DNA from: Nitrospiraceae bacterium
Lineage (GTDB): Bacteria; Nitrospirota; Nitrospiria; Nitrospirales; Nitrospiraceae
Assembly (NCBI GenBank): GCA_919902505.1
Contig: CAKKRE010000027.1
Span: forward strand, 61,604 to 125,603
DNA length: 64,000 nucleotides
Direction: 5' to 3'
Both the position numbers and the translations under genes were made by a program. Under the pieces are notes generated by a model. The model ran no database searches. It was given only the letters and a program-made list of their open reading frames with translations, and was not told where the DNA came from. This document shows, one piece after another, positions 33,051 through 41,571 of the stretch (positions are counted from its first letter, which is position 1; every line of letters begins with the position of its first letter).

Positions 33051-34688
33051 TCAGGAGGCTCGTGCGGTGCGCGGTGCCTGGTCGGGTGGAAAGTGGTGTG
33101 GTGCGCTCCCCGTCGCGGGAGTGGAGGAATCGAGCAACGCGCGTACTGTGCGCAAGAGGAGGTCGGGGGCGAAAGGTTTTTGGAGGAACGTCGTTCGATG
33201 CGGGTCCATGCCGCTGTTCACGGAGATATCGTCCAAATAGCCCGACATGAACAGCACCCTGAGGTTCGGCTTGATGACGGAGAGATGTTGCGCCAGTTCG
33301 CGACCGTTCATTCCCGGCATGACCACATCGGTGAGCAGAAGGTCCACATGGTAACTCTGCTGTGTGGCCGTGAGACAGGCCTCGACGCCATTCTTGGCCT
33401 CGATCACCTGATAGCCGGTTTTGACCAACTCGTGACGGACCAGGTTGCGCACCCCGCTATCGTCCTCGACGAGAAGAATGGTTTCCGATCCCTGGCGCGG
33501 GCGGCCTTGCGGTGCAGTGGCATCTGCGGCAGAGGCTTGCGGGTTGACGCGCGGGAAATACAGGTCAAAGGTGGTGCCATGCCCGACCTGGCTCCACACA
33601 TCGATTCCGCCTCCGCAGGTGGTCACGATGCCGAAGACCGTCGACAGACCCAGGCCGGTGCCTTTGTGTTCTTCCTTCGTCGTAAAAAACGGTTCGAACA
33701 GATGGGCGAGCACGTCGGCATTCATGCCGCATCCGGTATCGGTGACCGTGAGTTTCACATACTGTCCCAATGGCAGCGGGTGGAGATGATGCATCGGGGT
33801 ACGCGCCAGTTCCGTTTGCGACGTTTCGATTGCCAGCAGACCCCCATTGGGCATGGCATCCCGGGCATTTACGACCAGATTCATGAGGACCTGTTCCAGT
33901 TGTCCGGGGTCCGCCTTCACATGGCCGTTAAAAGGATCAGGGCGGATCACAAGTTGAATGTCTTCACCGATGAGTCGCCGGAGCATGCTTTCTACATTGC
34001 CGACGACTGAATTTAAGGGCAGGATTTTCGGTTCCAGCGGCTGCTTCCGGCTGAAGGCCATCAGTTGGCGAATCAAGCTCGCCGCTCGCTCCCCGGCCTT
34101 CTGCATCTCTTCGATCTTGGCGCGGATGGGATTGCCTGATGGCAGTTCTCCCAAGAGCACCTGGCTATGTCCCATGATGACCGTCAACAGATTGTTGAAA
34201 TCATGGGCGAGTCCTCCCGCGAGCCGCCCGACGGCTTCCATCTTCTGGGCCTGACGAAATTGCTTTTCGCTCACACGCAGCGCGTCTTCCGCCCGTCTGC
34301 GTTCCAGCCGCTCGTCGAGTTCGCGCAAGGTTCGTTTGATGGAGGGGACCAGGCGTCCAAGGCGCTGCTTGGAGATGTAGTCGGTGGCTCCGCGCTGCAT
34401 CATGTCGATGGCGCACTCTTCTCCTTGGGCGCTGGAGACAAAGAGAAACGGCATGTCCGGATGCAGGGCTCGCGTCAGGGAGAGGGCGTCGGCGCCGTCG
34501 AAACCCGGGACTGCGGTGTCGGCGAGAATGAGACTGAACCCCTCCTGGCGGAGGGCAGCCAGAAACTCTTCCCGTGTCTGGGCGCGCTTGAGCTGGCACA
34601 GAATGTCGGCATCGTTGAGGGTAGTGGAGATCAGTTCCGCGTCGGCGGAGTTGCTCTCGAGATGGATGATGCGCAGCGGCTGAGTCAT
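33051..34688 (-). CDS. Hybrid histidine kinase, REC-HisKA-HATPase-REC
   Basis: 545 residues, no membrane segment. An N-terminal receiver (residues 5-120; IILADTAVPGFDG region around the Asp, FVSSAQGEE, DYISKQRL) is linked to a HisKA domain (AVGRLAGGLAHDFNNLLTVI, phospho-His in AHDFN), HATPase (LMNLVVNARDAMPNGG, DTGCGMNADV, GTGLGLSTVFGIV) and a C-terminal receiver (ILLVEDDSGVRNLVRHEL, LLTDVVMPGMNG, LQKPFAPDLLL). It is the last of three signalling genes on this strand and may take phosphate from, or pass it to, the Rcp1-like regulator 33 bases upstream. Confidence 0.93.
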   Translation of the reverse strand: MTQPLRIIHLESNSADAELISTTLNDADILCQLKRAQTREEFLAALRQEGFSLILADTAVPGFDGADALSLTRALHPDMPFLFVSSAQGEECAIDMMQRGATDYISKQRLGRLVPSIKRTLRELDERLERRRAEDALRVSEKQFRQAQKMEAVGRLAGGLAHDFNNLLTVIMGHSQVLLGELPSGNPIRAKIEEMQKAGERAASLIRQLMAFSRKQPLEPKILPLNSVVGNVESMLRRLIGEDIQLVIRPDPFNGHVKADPGQLEQVLMNLVVNARDAMPNGGLLAIETSQTELARTPMHHLHPLPLGQYVKLTVTDTGCGMNADVLAHLFEPFFTTKEEHKGTGLGLSTVFGIVTTCGGGIDVWSQVGHGTTFDLYFPRVNPQASAADATAPQGRPRQGSETILLVEDDSGVRNLVRHELVKTGYQVIEAKNGVEACLTATQQSYHVDLLLTDVVMPGMNGRELAQHLSVIKPNLRVLFMSGYLDDISVNSGMDPHRTTFLQKPFAPDLLLRTVRALLDSSTPATGSAPHHFPPDQAPRTARAS

Positions 34689-34720
34689 CGTGTGTACCGA
34701 GAACAGGGGGCCTGTCAGGG

Positions 34721-35188
34721 TTACGTCGATCGGCCGGTTGGGCGGCTTGCCCCTTCGGGCGGGGGCTCGTTGATCATCCCCCAGAATACACCGAGCTCCT
34801 TCACGGCTTTGAGGAACTGGTGAAACTCGACAGGCTTGACCACATAGGCGTTGGCGCCTAAAGCATAACTTTCAACTAGGTCCCGCTCTTCCCTGGATGA
34901 TGTCAGCATCACGACGGGGATGGGTTTCAGTGCGGCGTCGCTCTTGATGGTGCGTAGGACCTCGAGGCCGTCGACTTTCGGCATCTTCAAGTCAAGGAGC
35001 ACCACTGCGGGATTCCCCTGGAGCCGGGCTTTGAAGTGGCCACGGCAGTAGAGGTAATCCAATACTTCCGCGCCGTCGTGACAGAGGATGACCTTGTCGG
35101 CCAGGTGATGTTCCTCCATCGCCGCCAGAGCGAGCTCGGCATCGCGTGGATTGTCTTCCGCCAGTAATATGGGTTTGGTCAGGGTCAT
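34721..35188 (-). CDS. Single-domain response regulator, Rcp1-like
   Basis: 155 residues. ILLAEDNPRDAELALAAMEE and a DLKMPKVDGLEVL phospho-acceptor, with VVMLTSSREERDLVESYALG and YVVKPVEFHQF, define a receiver of the phytochrome-partner (Rcp1) type, with no output domain. It overlaps the CHASE3 kinase gene by 4 bases, so it is its likely partner. Confidence 0.93.
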   Translation of the reverse strand: MTLTKPILLAEDNPRDAELALAAMEEHHLADKVILCHDGAEVLDYLYCRGHFKARLQGNPAVVLLDLKMPKVDGLEVLRTIKSDAALKPIPVVMLTSSREERDLVESYALGANAYVVKPVEFHQFLKAVKELGVFWGMINEPPPEGASRPTGRST

Positions 35189-36684
35189 GCCGATGTCCTC
35201 GCCAAGGGGAGGCTGACGTAAAAGGTCGCGCCCTCGCCGAGCGCACCTTCTGCCCAGGTTTTCCCGCCATGCCGGTGAATAATGCGTCTGACATTGGCCA
35301 GTCCGATACCCGTCCCCTCGAACTCATCGGCTCGGTGGAGCCGCTGAAAGACGCCGAACAGCTTGTTCGCGTAGCGCATATCGAATCCTACCCCATTGTC
35401 GCGTACGAATAACACCGCTTCCTTCTGCCCGTTGTCACGGCTTCCGATCTCGATCGTGGCCTGCGACCGCGTACCGGTAAACTTGACCGCGTTGGCCACG
35501 AGATTCATAAAGACCTGTCGTAACATGGCTGCGTCCCCCGTGACGTCAGGGAGTTGAGCGATTGTCCACGAGATTGTTCGATCTTGCAAGTCATGTCGGA
35601 GATCGTGCAGCACGGAGGCGATCAACTGGTTCAAGTTGACCGTCCCGCGTAGCATTTCCTGGCGCCCCATCCGCGAAAACACTAACAGATCGTCGATGAG
35701 TTGTCCCATCCTGGTGGCGGATTCAGAAATCGTTTGTAAGTACCGCTTCGCCTTGTCGTCAAGCGAGATGGAGGCGGCCTTGGCCAGCAACGACGCGTAG
35801 CCGTCGATATGTCGCAACGGGGCTCGCAAGTCGTGGGAGACGGAATAGCTGAATGCCTCGAGCTCTTTATTGGCCGCCTCCAGCAGTTCGCCCCGGCGTT
35901 GGAGTTCATCGGCGATCCGCCGTCGTGCCGTAATGTCATGCCGAATCAGATAGTACACAGCAGCCAGCAACACGAACAGCAGAAGGGCGCCGATGATCAG
36001 GAGGATAATGCTGGAGCGTGTCGTCGTGGTGGATTCGATGACGCGTTGCGCGAGGGCCTTGGTTTCGTCCTGTTCCATCTGCGCTTGCAGTCGACGAGCG
36101 GAATCGAGCGCTGTTTTGGCGACACCGGCCAGGGCCATTGTCCGGACGGATTCGAACCCTGTCTCCTTTCGCAGGTCGATAGCGGCTCGCTCTTCCCGCA
36201 GTTGTTGGGTGATCAACTGTTCCAGTTGGGTGACGCGTGCGCGCTGAATGCTGTCCGGCTCGGTGAGCTCCCGCAGGTAGCCGAGGTACTCCGATGCGCG
36301 TTCCTGAAGGGTGTTGTAGGCAGAAAGGTAACTTTCGTCCCCGGTGACCAGGAATCGTCGATGGCCATTCTCGGCATCATCGATGGCCTCCCCGGTCGCG
36401 GCCAGGGATTGGATGAATTCGTGACTCCGTTGGTCGTGATGACCATTTCGGATGAGAACCGTCATATTGCGATACGAAATGGCGGAAATGACCAGGATGC
36501 CGGCAAACACGAGGCCGAATCCAGCGAGTACGCGTTGTTCAATGGAGCGTTTCTGAAATGCCAGAACCAACGGCCCAAGCATAGAAAGACGCGAAAGAAT
36601 ACGTGCGCTCCAGGGAAGGGCAGGAAGGACGGACTCCACGTCTGTGTTGACGGCCTGTTGGGGTTTCGGTTCGTCCATACCCAT
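35185..36684 (-). CDS. Membrane histidine kinase with CHASE3 sensor
   Basis: About 500 residues. Two membrane helices (QRVLAGFGLVFAGILVISAI and SIILLIIGALLLFVLLAAVYYL) enclose a CHASE3 domain (AATGEAIDDAENGHRRFLVTGDESY is its signature). A coiled coil, then HisKA (EAFSYSVSHDLRAPLRHIDG) and HATPase (MNLVANAVKFTGTRSQ, VRDNGVGFDMRYANKLF, GTGIGLANVRRIIHRHGG) follow; this kinase type pairs with Rcp1-like regulators. The start is uncertain (36723, 36684 or 36678 in frame). Confidence 0.92.
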   Translation of the reverse strand: MGMDEPKPQQAVNTDVESVLPALPWSARILSRLSMLGPLVLAFQKRSIEQRVLAGFGLVFAGILVISAISYRNMTVLIRNGHHDQRSHEFIQSLAATGEAIDDAENGHRRFLVTGDESYLSAYNTLQERASEYLGYLRELTEPDSIQRARVTQLEQLITQQLREERAAIDLRKETGFESVRTMALAGVAKTALDSARRLQAQMEQDETKALAQRVIESTTTTRSSIILLIIGALLLFVLLAAVYYLIRHDITARRRIADELQRRGELLEAANKELEAFSYSVSHDLRAPLRHIDGYASLLAKAASISLDDKAKRYLQTISESATRMGQLIDDLLVFSRMGRQEMLRGTVNLNQLIASVLHDLRHDLQDRTISWTIAQLPDVTGDAAMLRQVFMNLVANAVKFTGTRSQATIEIGSRDNGQKEAVLFVRDNGVGFDMRYANKLFGVFQRLHRADEFEGTGIGLANVRRIIHRHGGKTWAEGALGEGATFYVSLPLARTSA

Positions 36685-36834
36685 GCGAGATCCAGGCGGA
36701 GGTATTGAGAAGCGTCCGAGCAAGGCTGCAGAGCCTCGGCGAACCGCTCAGAGATCAGGAGCTTGTATTGTAGCAGAAGCTATTGATAAGCGAAGAGATT
36801 TGATTGAAGTCGTAAGGCGGATCGGAGATGGCCC

Positions 36835-38331
36835 TTACCCGCCGAACGGTACGACTGGTACGGGAATGGAAGCGGCAGGGCCTAGAAGATTGGAAAACAT
36901 CAGCGTGGCCGCTACGGCCCAGTCGAGGAACGGCTGTGGATAGATGCCGATCACGAGTGTGCCGGCCAATCCGACATAGATGACCGCCCGCAACGGACCC
37001 GTCGTCTTGATGGGAGAAGAATCGAGCGGTTCGTTGATGTACATCTTCTTGACGACGATCAGGTAGTAGTACATCGACACGACGATGTTGATGAGGCCGA
37101 CCGTAATCAGGATATAGAGCCCCTCCTTGATCGCGGCGACAAAAATATACAACTTGCCGATGAAACCGGCGAGTGGGGGAACTCCGGCCAGCGACAACAG
37201 GAAAATCAGCATGGCAAAGGCTAGAAACGGCGAGCGCCGGTTGAGTCCTTTGTAGTCATCGATTTCATCGCTGCCCACTGCATTACTGATCGCCATGATG
37301 ACGGCGAAGGCTCCGAGGTTCGCAAAGAGATAGGTCAGGAGGTAGAACAGAATGGAGTCGGTCCCCATCTTGGTCCCTGCCGCCAGGCCGATGAGCACGT
37401 TACCGACTTGTGCGATACCGGAATAGGCTAACAGACGTTTCACATTTCGTTGTGCGATCGCCACGATGTTGCCGTAGGTCATCGAGAGGATGGAGGTCGC
37501 CACGATGAGCAATGCCCAGGCCGGTTTGAAGGTCGCCAGCGCCACTAAGAAGAGACGCAGCAAAATTGCAAAGGCGGCTACCTTGGGTGCGATCGACAGG
37601 AAGGCGGTGACCGGCGTCGGTGCGCCGTGGTAGGTGTCGGGGATCCATGAATGGAACGGGACCGCGCCGATCTTGAATCCCAAGGCCGCAAAAATGAGCA
37701 GGAAGCCGATGACGAGTCCGGTCGTCGGGGCTGCGCCGGTCATGTCTGAGAAGACGAGCTTGCCTGTTTCGCCATAGACCAGGCTGATGCCATAGGCGAG
37801 CAAGCCCGCCGCAAAGACTCCCAGGATGAAGAACTTGAGACCGGCCTCGTTGGATGCCATATCGTCACGGAGATAGGACACCAGGACATAAAAGCCGAAT
37901 GTCGCGAACTCCAGGGTGACGAAGAGCGACAGCAAATCGTTGGCGGAGGTCATGAACATCATGCCTAATGCCGACATCACGACAAGGAAATAGTATTCGC
38001 CACGGAAGAAAGCAAAGCGGTGCACATAATCGATCGACAAGAGAATGACCAGGATCGTGGCGAGGAGGATCATCACTTTGAAGAAGATGGCCATCCGGTC
38101 CAGAACGAACATCTTGCCGAACAGGGTGCCGGTGATGCCGGTCACATCGAACCAGGCCAGGCAGGCCAGCGTGATCACTAATCCAAGAATGCTCAGGTAG
38201 GCGAGCTGTTCCTGGACGATCCGCTTGAACGAAAAATCGACGATCAGGATGACGCACAGCCAGGCCGTGAGGAACAGCTCGGGTAGCAGAAGCAGGAGAT
38301 CGCTGACTGACAGGGTAAGGGAAAAAGTCAT
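36835..38331 (-). CDS. nuoN: NADH-quinone oxidoreductase subunit N
   Basis: 498-residue antiporter-like membrane subunit, with about 14 helices. The key TM7 lysine is kept (LGFKIGAVPFHSWIPDTYHG), as is the TM5 acidic residue (LFVTLEFATFGFYVLVSYL). IAPKVAAFAILLRLFLVAL gives the TM8 Lys, and FLLSLAGVPPLAGFIGKLYI the TM12 region. It closes the nuo operon, overlapping the preceding nuoM by 4 bases. As in other bacteria it contacts NuoM and NuoK in the proton-pumping arm. Confidence 0.97.
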   Translation of the reverse strand: MTFSLTLSVSDLLLLLPELFLTAWLCVILIVDFSFKRIVQEQLAYLSILGLVITLACLAWFDVTGITGTLFGKMFVLDRMAIFFKVMILLATILVILLSIDYVHRFAFFRGEYYFLVVMSALGMMFMTSANDLLSLFVTLEFATFGFYVLVSYLRDDMASNEAGLKFFILGVFAAGLLAYGISLVYGETGKLVFSDMTGAAPTTGLVIGFLLIFAALGFKIGAVPFHSWIPDTYHGAPTPVTAFLSIAPKVAAFAILLRLFLVALATFKPAWALLIVATSILSMTYGNIVAIAQRNVKRLLAYSGIAQVGNVLIGLAAGTKMGTDSILFYLLTYLFANLGAFAVIMAISNAVGSDEIDDYKGLNRRSPFLAFAMLIFLLSLAGVPPLAGFIGKLYIFVAAIKEGLYILITVGLINIVVSMYYYLIVVKKMYINEPLDSSPIKTTGPLRAVIYVGLAGTLVIGIYPQPFLDWAVAATLMFSNLLGPAASIPVPVVPFGG

Positions 38332-39983
38332 CGCGGGGTCACCTTCGCAAGTGCTTCATGGGAAGCAGATGTGGGCACGGTTGGCGAGGTGGCATGTGGA
38401 AGGTTCATAGGGTGCTCCGCAACCGGGACGACCTTGGTGATACGAGCGATCAAGGGATCAACCCCGGATCGGACGACGGAGTAGAGGTGCCCCGGGAAAA
38501 TTCCAAAACTGATGCTGACGGTGATCATGATCAGCAGCGGCATACGATCAACGACGGTCACGGCATCATGTGAGTGGCTGTATTTCTCCGCCATGGATCC
38601 ATAGAACAGGCCGCGCATCATCTTGAAGAGATAGGCCATGGTCAGCACGATACCGAGAACGGCCACGACGACCTGGAAGGGATATTTGTTCCAGCTGCCG
38701 ACGATGATCATGACTTCAGCGATAAAATTCACGGTGCCGGGCATTCCGATCGAGGCCATGCAGCCAATGACGAAGGCGGCGGAAATAAAAGGCATCCGGT
38801 TGGAGAGCCCTCCCAGCGAGGGAATGTCGCGAGTGTGGGTTTGATCGTAGACCCAACCGGCCATGGCGAAGAGCATCCCGGTGGCCATGGCATGAGCGAA
38901 CATATAGATGACGGCCCCGCTCAGGCTGATGTAGTCGAGGGCAGCCATTCCCAGGAACACGTAGCCCATATGGCTGGAGCTGGAATAGCCGATGACGTAT
39001 TTGGTGTCCTTTGCGTAATAGGCGACGAGCCCGCCGTAGATGATGCTGAAGATGCACAGGACCGCGGCAATGGGCATGAGTTCGCGGGTGGTCTCGGGCA
39101 GGATTTCGAAGGCGACCCGGATAATCGAGAAATGTCCTAATTTCATCAGCACGCCCGCGTGCAACATGCTGGTTGCAGCCGGGGCGGCCGCGTGGCCCAC
39201 GGGAGACCAGGAGTGCAGCGGCCAGATCGGAGCGATCGACGCAAAGCCGAAGAAGATCAACAACCAGATCAGCGTGGCCAGGGGACCGGAGAAATGGGCC
39301 TGCTCGCGCAAAACCAGAATATCGAAGGTGTTGAGTCCTGAGAACTTGTAAATCAGGAGAATGCCCATCAATGCCGCGACGGCGAATGCGGACAGAAAGA
39401 GGACCAACTTCATGGCCGCATATTCTTTGCTGTTCGCGCCGAAATTGAAGATAAAGCCGACGGAATCCCGCTGCTTGAGGCCTTCGGCGTCCGTCATCTC
39501 GAGATACTTTTTGGTGTGGCTCCCCCACATGCCCAAGAGGAGATACATGGGAATCACGGACATTTCGTAGAAGAAATACAGGAAGAACAAATCCAGCGAC
39601 ATGAATACGCCGATGGTCGCCGCGGCGAGAATCAAGATCCAGATGTAGAACTCTTTGACCCGGTCTTTGATGTGCCAGGAGACGAAAATGCCGGCGAAGA
39701 GAAGGATGCCGGAGGCCAGGACCAGCGGGGTGCCGATTCCATCCACACCGAGATGAAGGGAGATCCCCAGCTGTCGTGACCATTCGATCCGCTGGATAAA
39801 TTGGTAGCCGCCTTTCAACGGATCGTAGGCATAGAAAAGATAGACTGAAGCGATCAATGAGACAAAGGCCGAGCCGGCTGCAATGCCGCGGACCAGCGAG
39901 AGTTGGCGGTTGGAGACGAAGATCAGGGCCAGGGCCCCGACAAACGGCGCGAACAGAATAATGAGCAGCGTGTATTCAGCCAT
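38328..39983 (-). CDS. nuoM: Second NADH-quinone oxidoreductase subunit M (distal NuoM)
   Basis: 551 residues. It is NuoM-like (YFFYEMSVIPMYLLLGMWG with the TM5 Glu140, LHAGVLMKLGHF with the TM8 Lys281, MPGTVNFIAEVMIIVG with the TM12 Glu). Two features set it apart from the copy upstream. An insertion of about 27 residues follows TM5 (around 155-188: LEMTDAEGLKQRDSVGFIF region). The TM7 motif reads GFASIAPIWPLHSW, so Ile250 replaces the lysine of FAVK. Two nuoM genes in one operon is the 2M-type complex I described for Nitrospirota. It lies 4 bases from the other nuoM and overlaps nuoN. Confidence 0.93.
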   Translation of the reverse strand: MAEYTLLIILFAPFVGALALIFVSNRQLSLVRGIAAGSAFVSLIASVYLFYAYDPLKGGYQFIQRIEWSRQLGISLHLGVDGIGTPLVLASGILLFAGIFVSWHIKDRVKEFYIWILILAAATIGVFMSLDLFFLYFFYEMSVIPMYLLLGMWGSHTKKYLEMTDAEGLKQRDSVGFIFNFGANSKEYAAMKLVLFLSAFAVAALMGILLIYKFSGLNTFDILVLREQAHFSGPLATLIWLLIFFGFASIAPIWPLHSWSPVGHAAAPAATSMLHAGVLMKLGHFSIIRVAFEILPETTRELMPIAAVLCIFSIIYGGLVAYYAKDTKYVIGYSSSSHMGYVFLGMAALDYISLSGAVIYMFAHAMATGMLFAMAGWVYDQTHTRDIPSLGGLSNRMPFISAAFVIGCMASIGMPGTVNFIAEVMIIVGSWNKYPFQVVVAVLGIVLTMAYLFKMMRGLFYGSMAEKYSHSHDAVTVVDRMPLLIMITVSISFGIFPGHLYSVVRSGVDPLIARITKVVPVAEHPMNLPHATSPTVPTSASHEALAKVTPR

Positions 39984-39987
39984 GGTC

Positions 39988-41547
39988 CTACTTAGCCGGC
40001 ACGTGGATGACAGTGTCTACTGAGGCCACTTTGGCACGATCCAAACGATCGACGAGGGCTTGAATCGATCCATTCATCATTCTCAGGAAGGGTGACGGGT
40101 ACAAGCCGATCCACAAGATCATCACCGAGAGTGAGAGTGCGATGGTGATTTCCCGCATGTGCAGGTCCTTGATCGTGGCGGAGATATTCTTGCTCAGCGG
40201 GCCGAGCATGGCACGCTCGTAATACCACAAGAAATAGGCCGCTCCGAAGATGACGCCGGTGACCGCCACGGCGCCATACCACCATTTGGCTTTGAAGGCG
40301 CCGAGAAGGATGAGAAATTCACCCACAAAACCATTGGTCCCAGGGAGCCCGATGGAGGCCATACCGATCAACAGGAGGAACGAGGCCAGGAGCGGGACCT
40401 GTTTCGCGAATCCTCCGAAGGAGGACAATTGGGAACTCTGTTGTCTGGTGGATAAGAAGCCTGCCATGAAGAAGAGGCCGGCGGTGCTGAACCCGAGGTT
40501 GATCATGGTCAGGAGGCTCCCCTGCATGCCCTGGAAATTCAGGGCAAAGAGCCCGACCACCACAAACCCAAGGTGGCTGATGCTGCTGAATGCGAGGAGG
40601 CGCTTGAAGTCCGATTGAATGAGTGCCACCACCGCTCCATACAGAATTGCCGCGAGGGCCAGGACCATGACGATCGAGACGACGCCTTCGCTTTTCGATG
40701 CATCGGGAAGCAACGGGAAGGTAAAGCGAAGGAAGCCATAGGTGCCCAATTTCATGCCGGCCAACATGACGGCCATACCGATGGGTCCCTCAACGAGGGC
40801 ATCAGGGAGCCAGGTGTGAAATGGGAACACCGGCGCTTTGAAGGCGAATCCCATGAACATCAGCCAGAAGATCAAAATCTGCTGGGAGAGCGGGATCGGG
40901 ACCGAGAGTAACTCCAGCAGGTCGAATGAGTAGACGTGGTCGAGGTGGTGAGTCACGGCCCACTGGTGATAGTTGATGTCCAGCAAGGCGATGCCGACCA
41001 GCATGAAGACGCTGCCCAGGAGTGTGTAGAGCACATACTTGAGGGCTGCGTAATGGCGCTCTGCTCCGCCGCCCCACAATTTGATCAGGAAGTAGCTCGG
41101 GATGAGCATGAGTTCCCAGAAGACGAAGAACAGAATCAGGTCGATCGAGGCAAAGATACCCATGGTGGTGGTCTCTAGGGCCAAGAGCGCCATGAAGTAC
41201 AGGCGGACCTGATTGCGCACGGTATCCCAGGAATAGATGACGACGAGCACGGTGAGAAACGCAGTCAGTCCTACAAAGAGCACGCTGATGCCGTCGACGG
41301 CGAGATGGTAGCCGATGCCGAGCGCCGGCATCCAGCGCGCATGCTCGGCGAATTGCATCGCGGCGGAATCCGGCACGAAGCGCACCAGTACCAGACAAGC
41401 CAGGGCCAGTTCCACCAGGGTGATACCCAAGGTCGTCGTCTTGAGGAGATCTTCGTCTTCGATCAACCAGAGCACCGCCGCGCCGGCGAGCGGCAGGAAG
41501 ATCAGATACGAGAGGATCGGGAATCCAAAACTGAACTCTTCAAGCAT
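39988..41547 (-). CDS. nuoM: NADH-quinone oxidoreductase subunit M (first copy)
   Basis: 519 residues with the standard NuoM motifs: TM5 Glu in FVFWELMLIPSYFLIKLWGG, TM7 Lys in GFAFKAPVFPFHTWLPDALV, TM8 Lys in MLAGMKLGTYGFL, and GLPGTNGFVGEFLILLG in TM12. All pumping residues seem intact, in contrast to the second copy. The PDALVEGP loop is typical. It follows nuoL by 24 bases. Confidence 0.97.
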   Translation of the reverse strand: MLEEFSFGFPILSYLIFLPLAGAAVLWLIEDEDLLKTTTLGITLVELALACLVLVRFVPDSAAMQFAEHARWMPALGIGYHLAVDGISVLFVGLTAFLTVLVVIYSWDTVRNQVRLYFMALLALETTTMGIFASIDLILFFVFWELMLIPSYFLIKLWGGGAERHYAALKYVLYTLLGSVFMLVGIALLDINYHQWAVTHHLDHVYSFDLLELLSVPIPLSQQILIFWLMFMGFAFKAPVFPFHTWLPDALVEGPIGMAVMLAGMKLGTYGFLRFTFPLLPDASKSEGVVSIVMVLALAAILYGAVVALIQSDFKRLLAFSSISHLGFVVVGLFALNFQGMQGSLLTMINLGFSTAGLFFMAGFLSTRQQSSQLSSFGGFAKQVPLLASFLLLIGMASIGLPGTNGFVGEFLILLGAFKAKWWYGAVAVTGVIFGAAYFLWYYERAMLGPLSKNISATIKDLHMREITIALSLSVMILWIGLYPSPFLRMMNGSIQALVDRLDRAKVASVDTVIHVPAK

Positions 41548-41571
41548 CGTGTGTCCAGAAATTCTGCTGCG

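Noticed and set aside
38716..39783. 355-codon minus-strand ORF in another frame of nuoM
   Set aside because: Arg/His-rich shadow of the second nuoM; nuoM itself is unmistakable.
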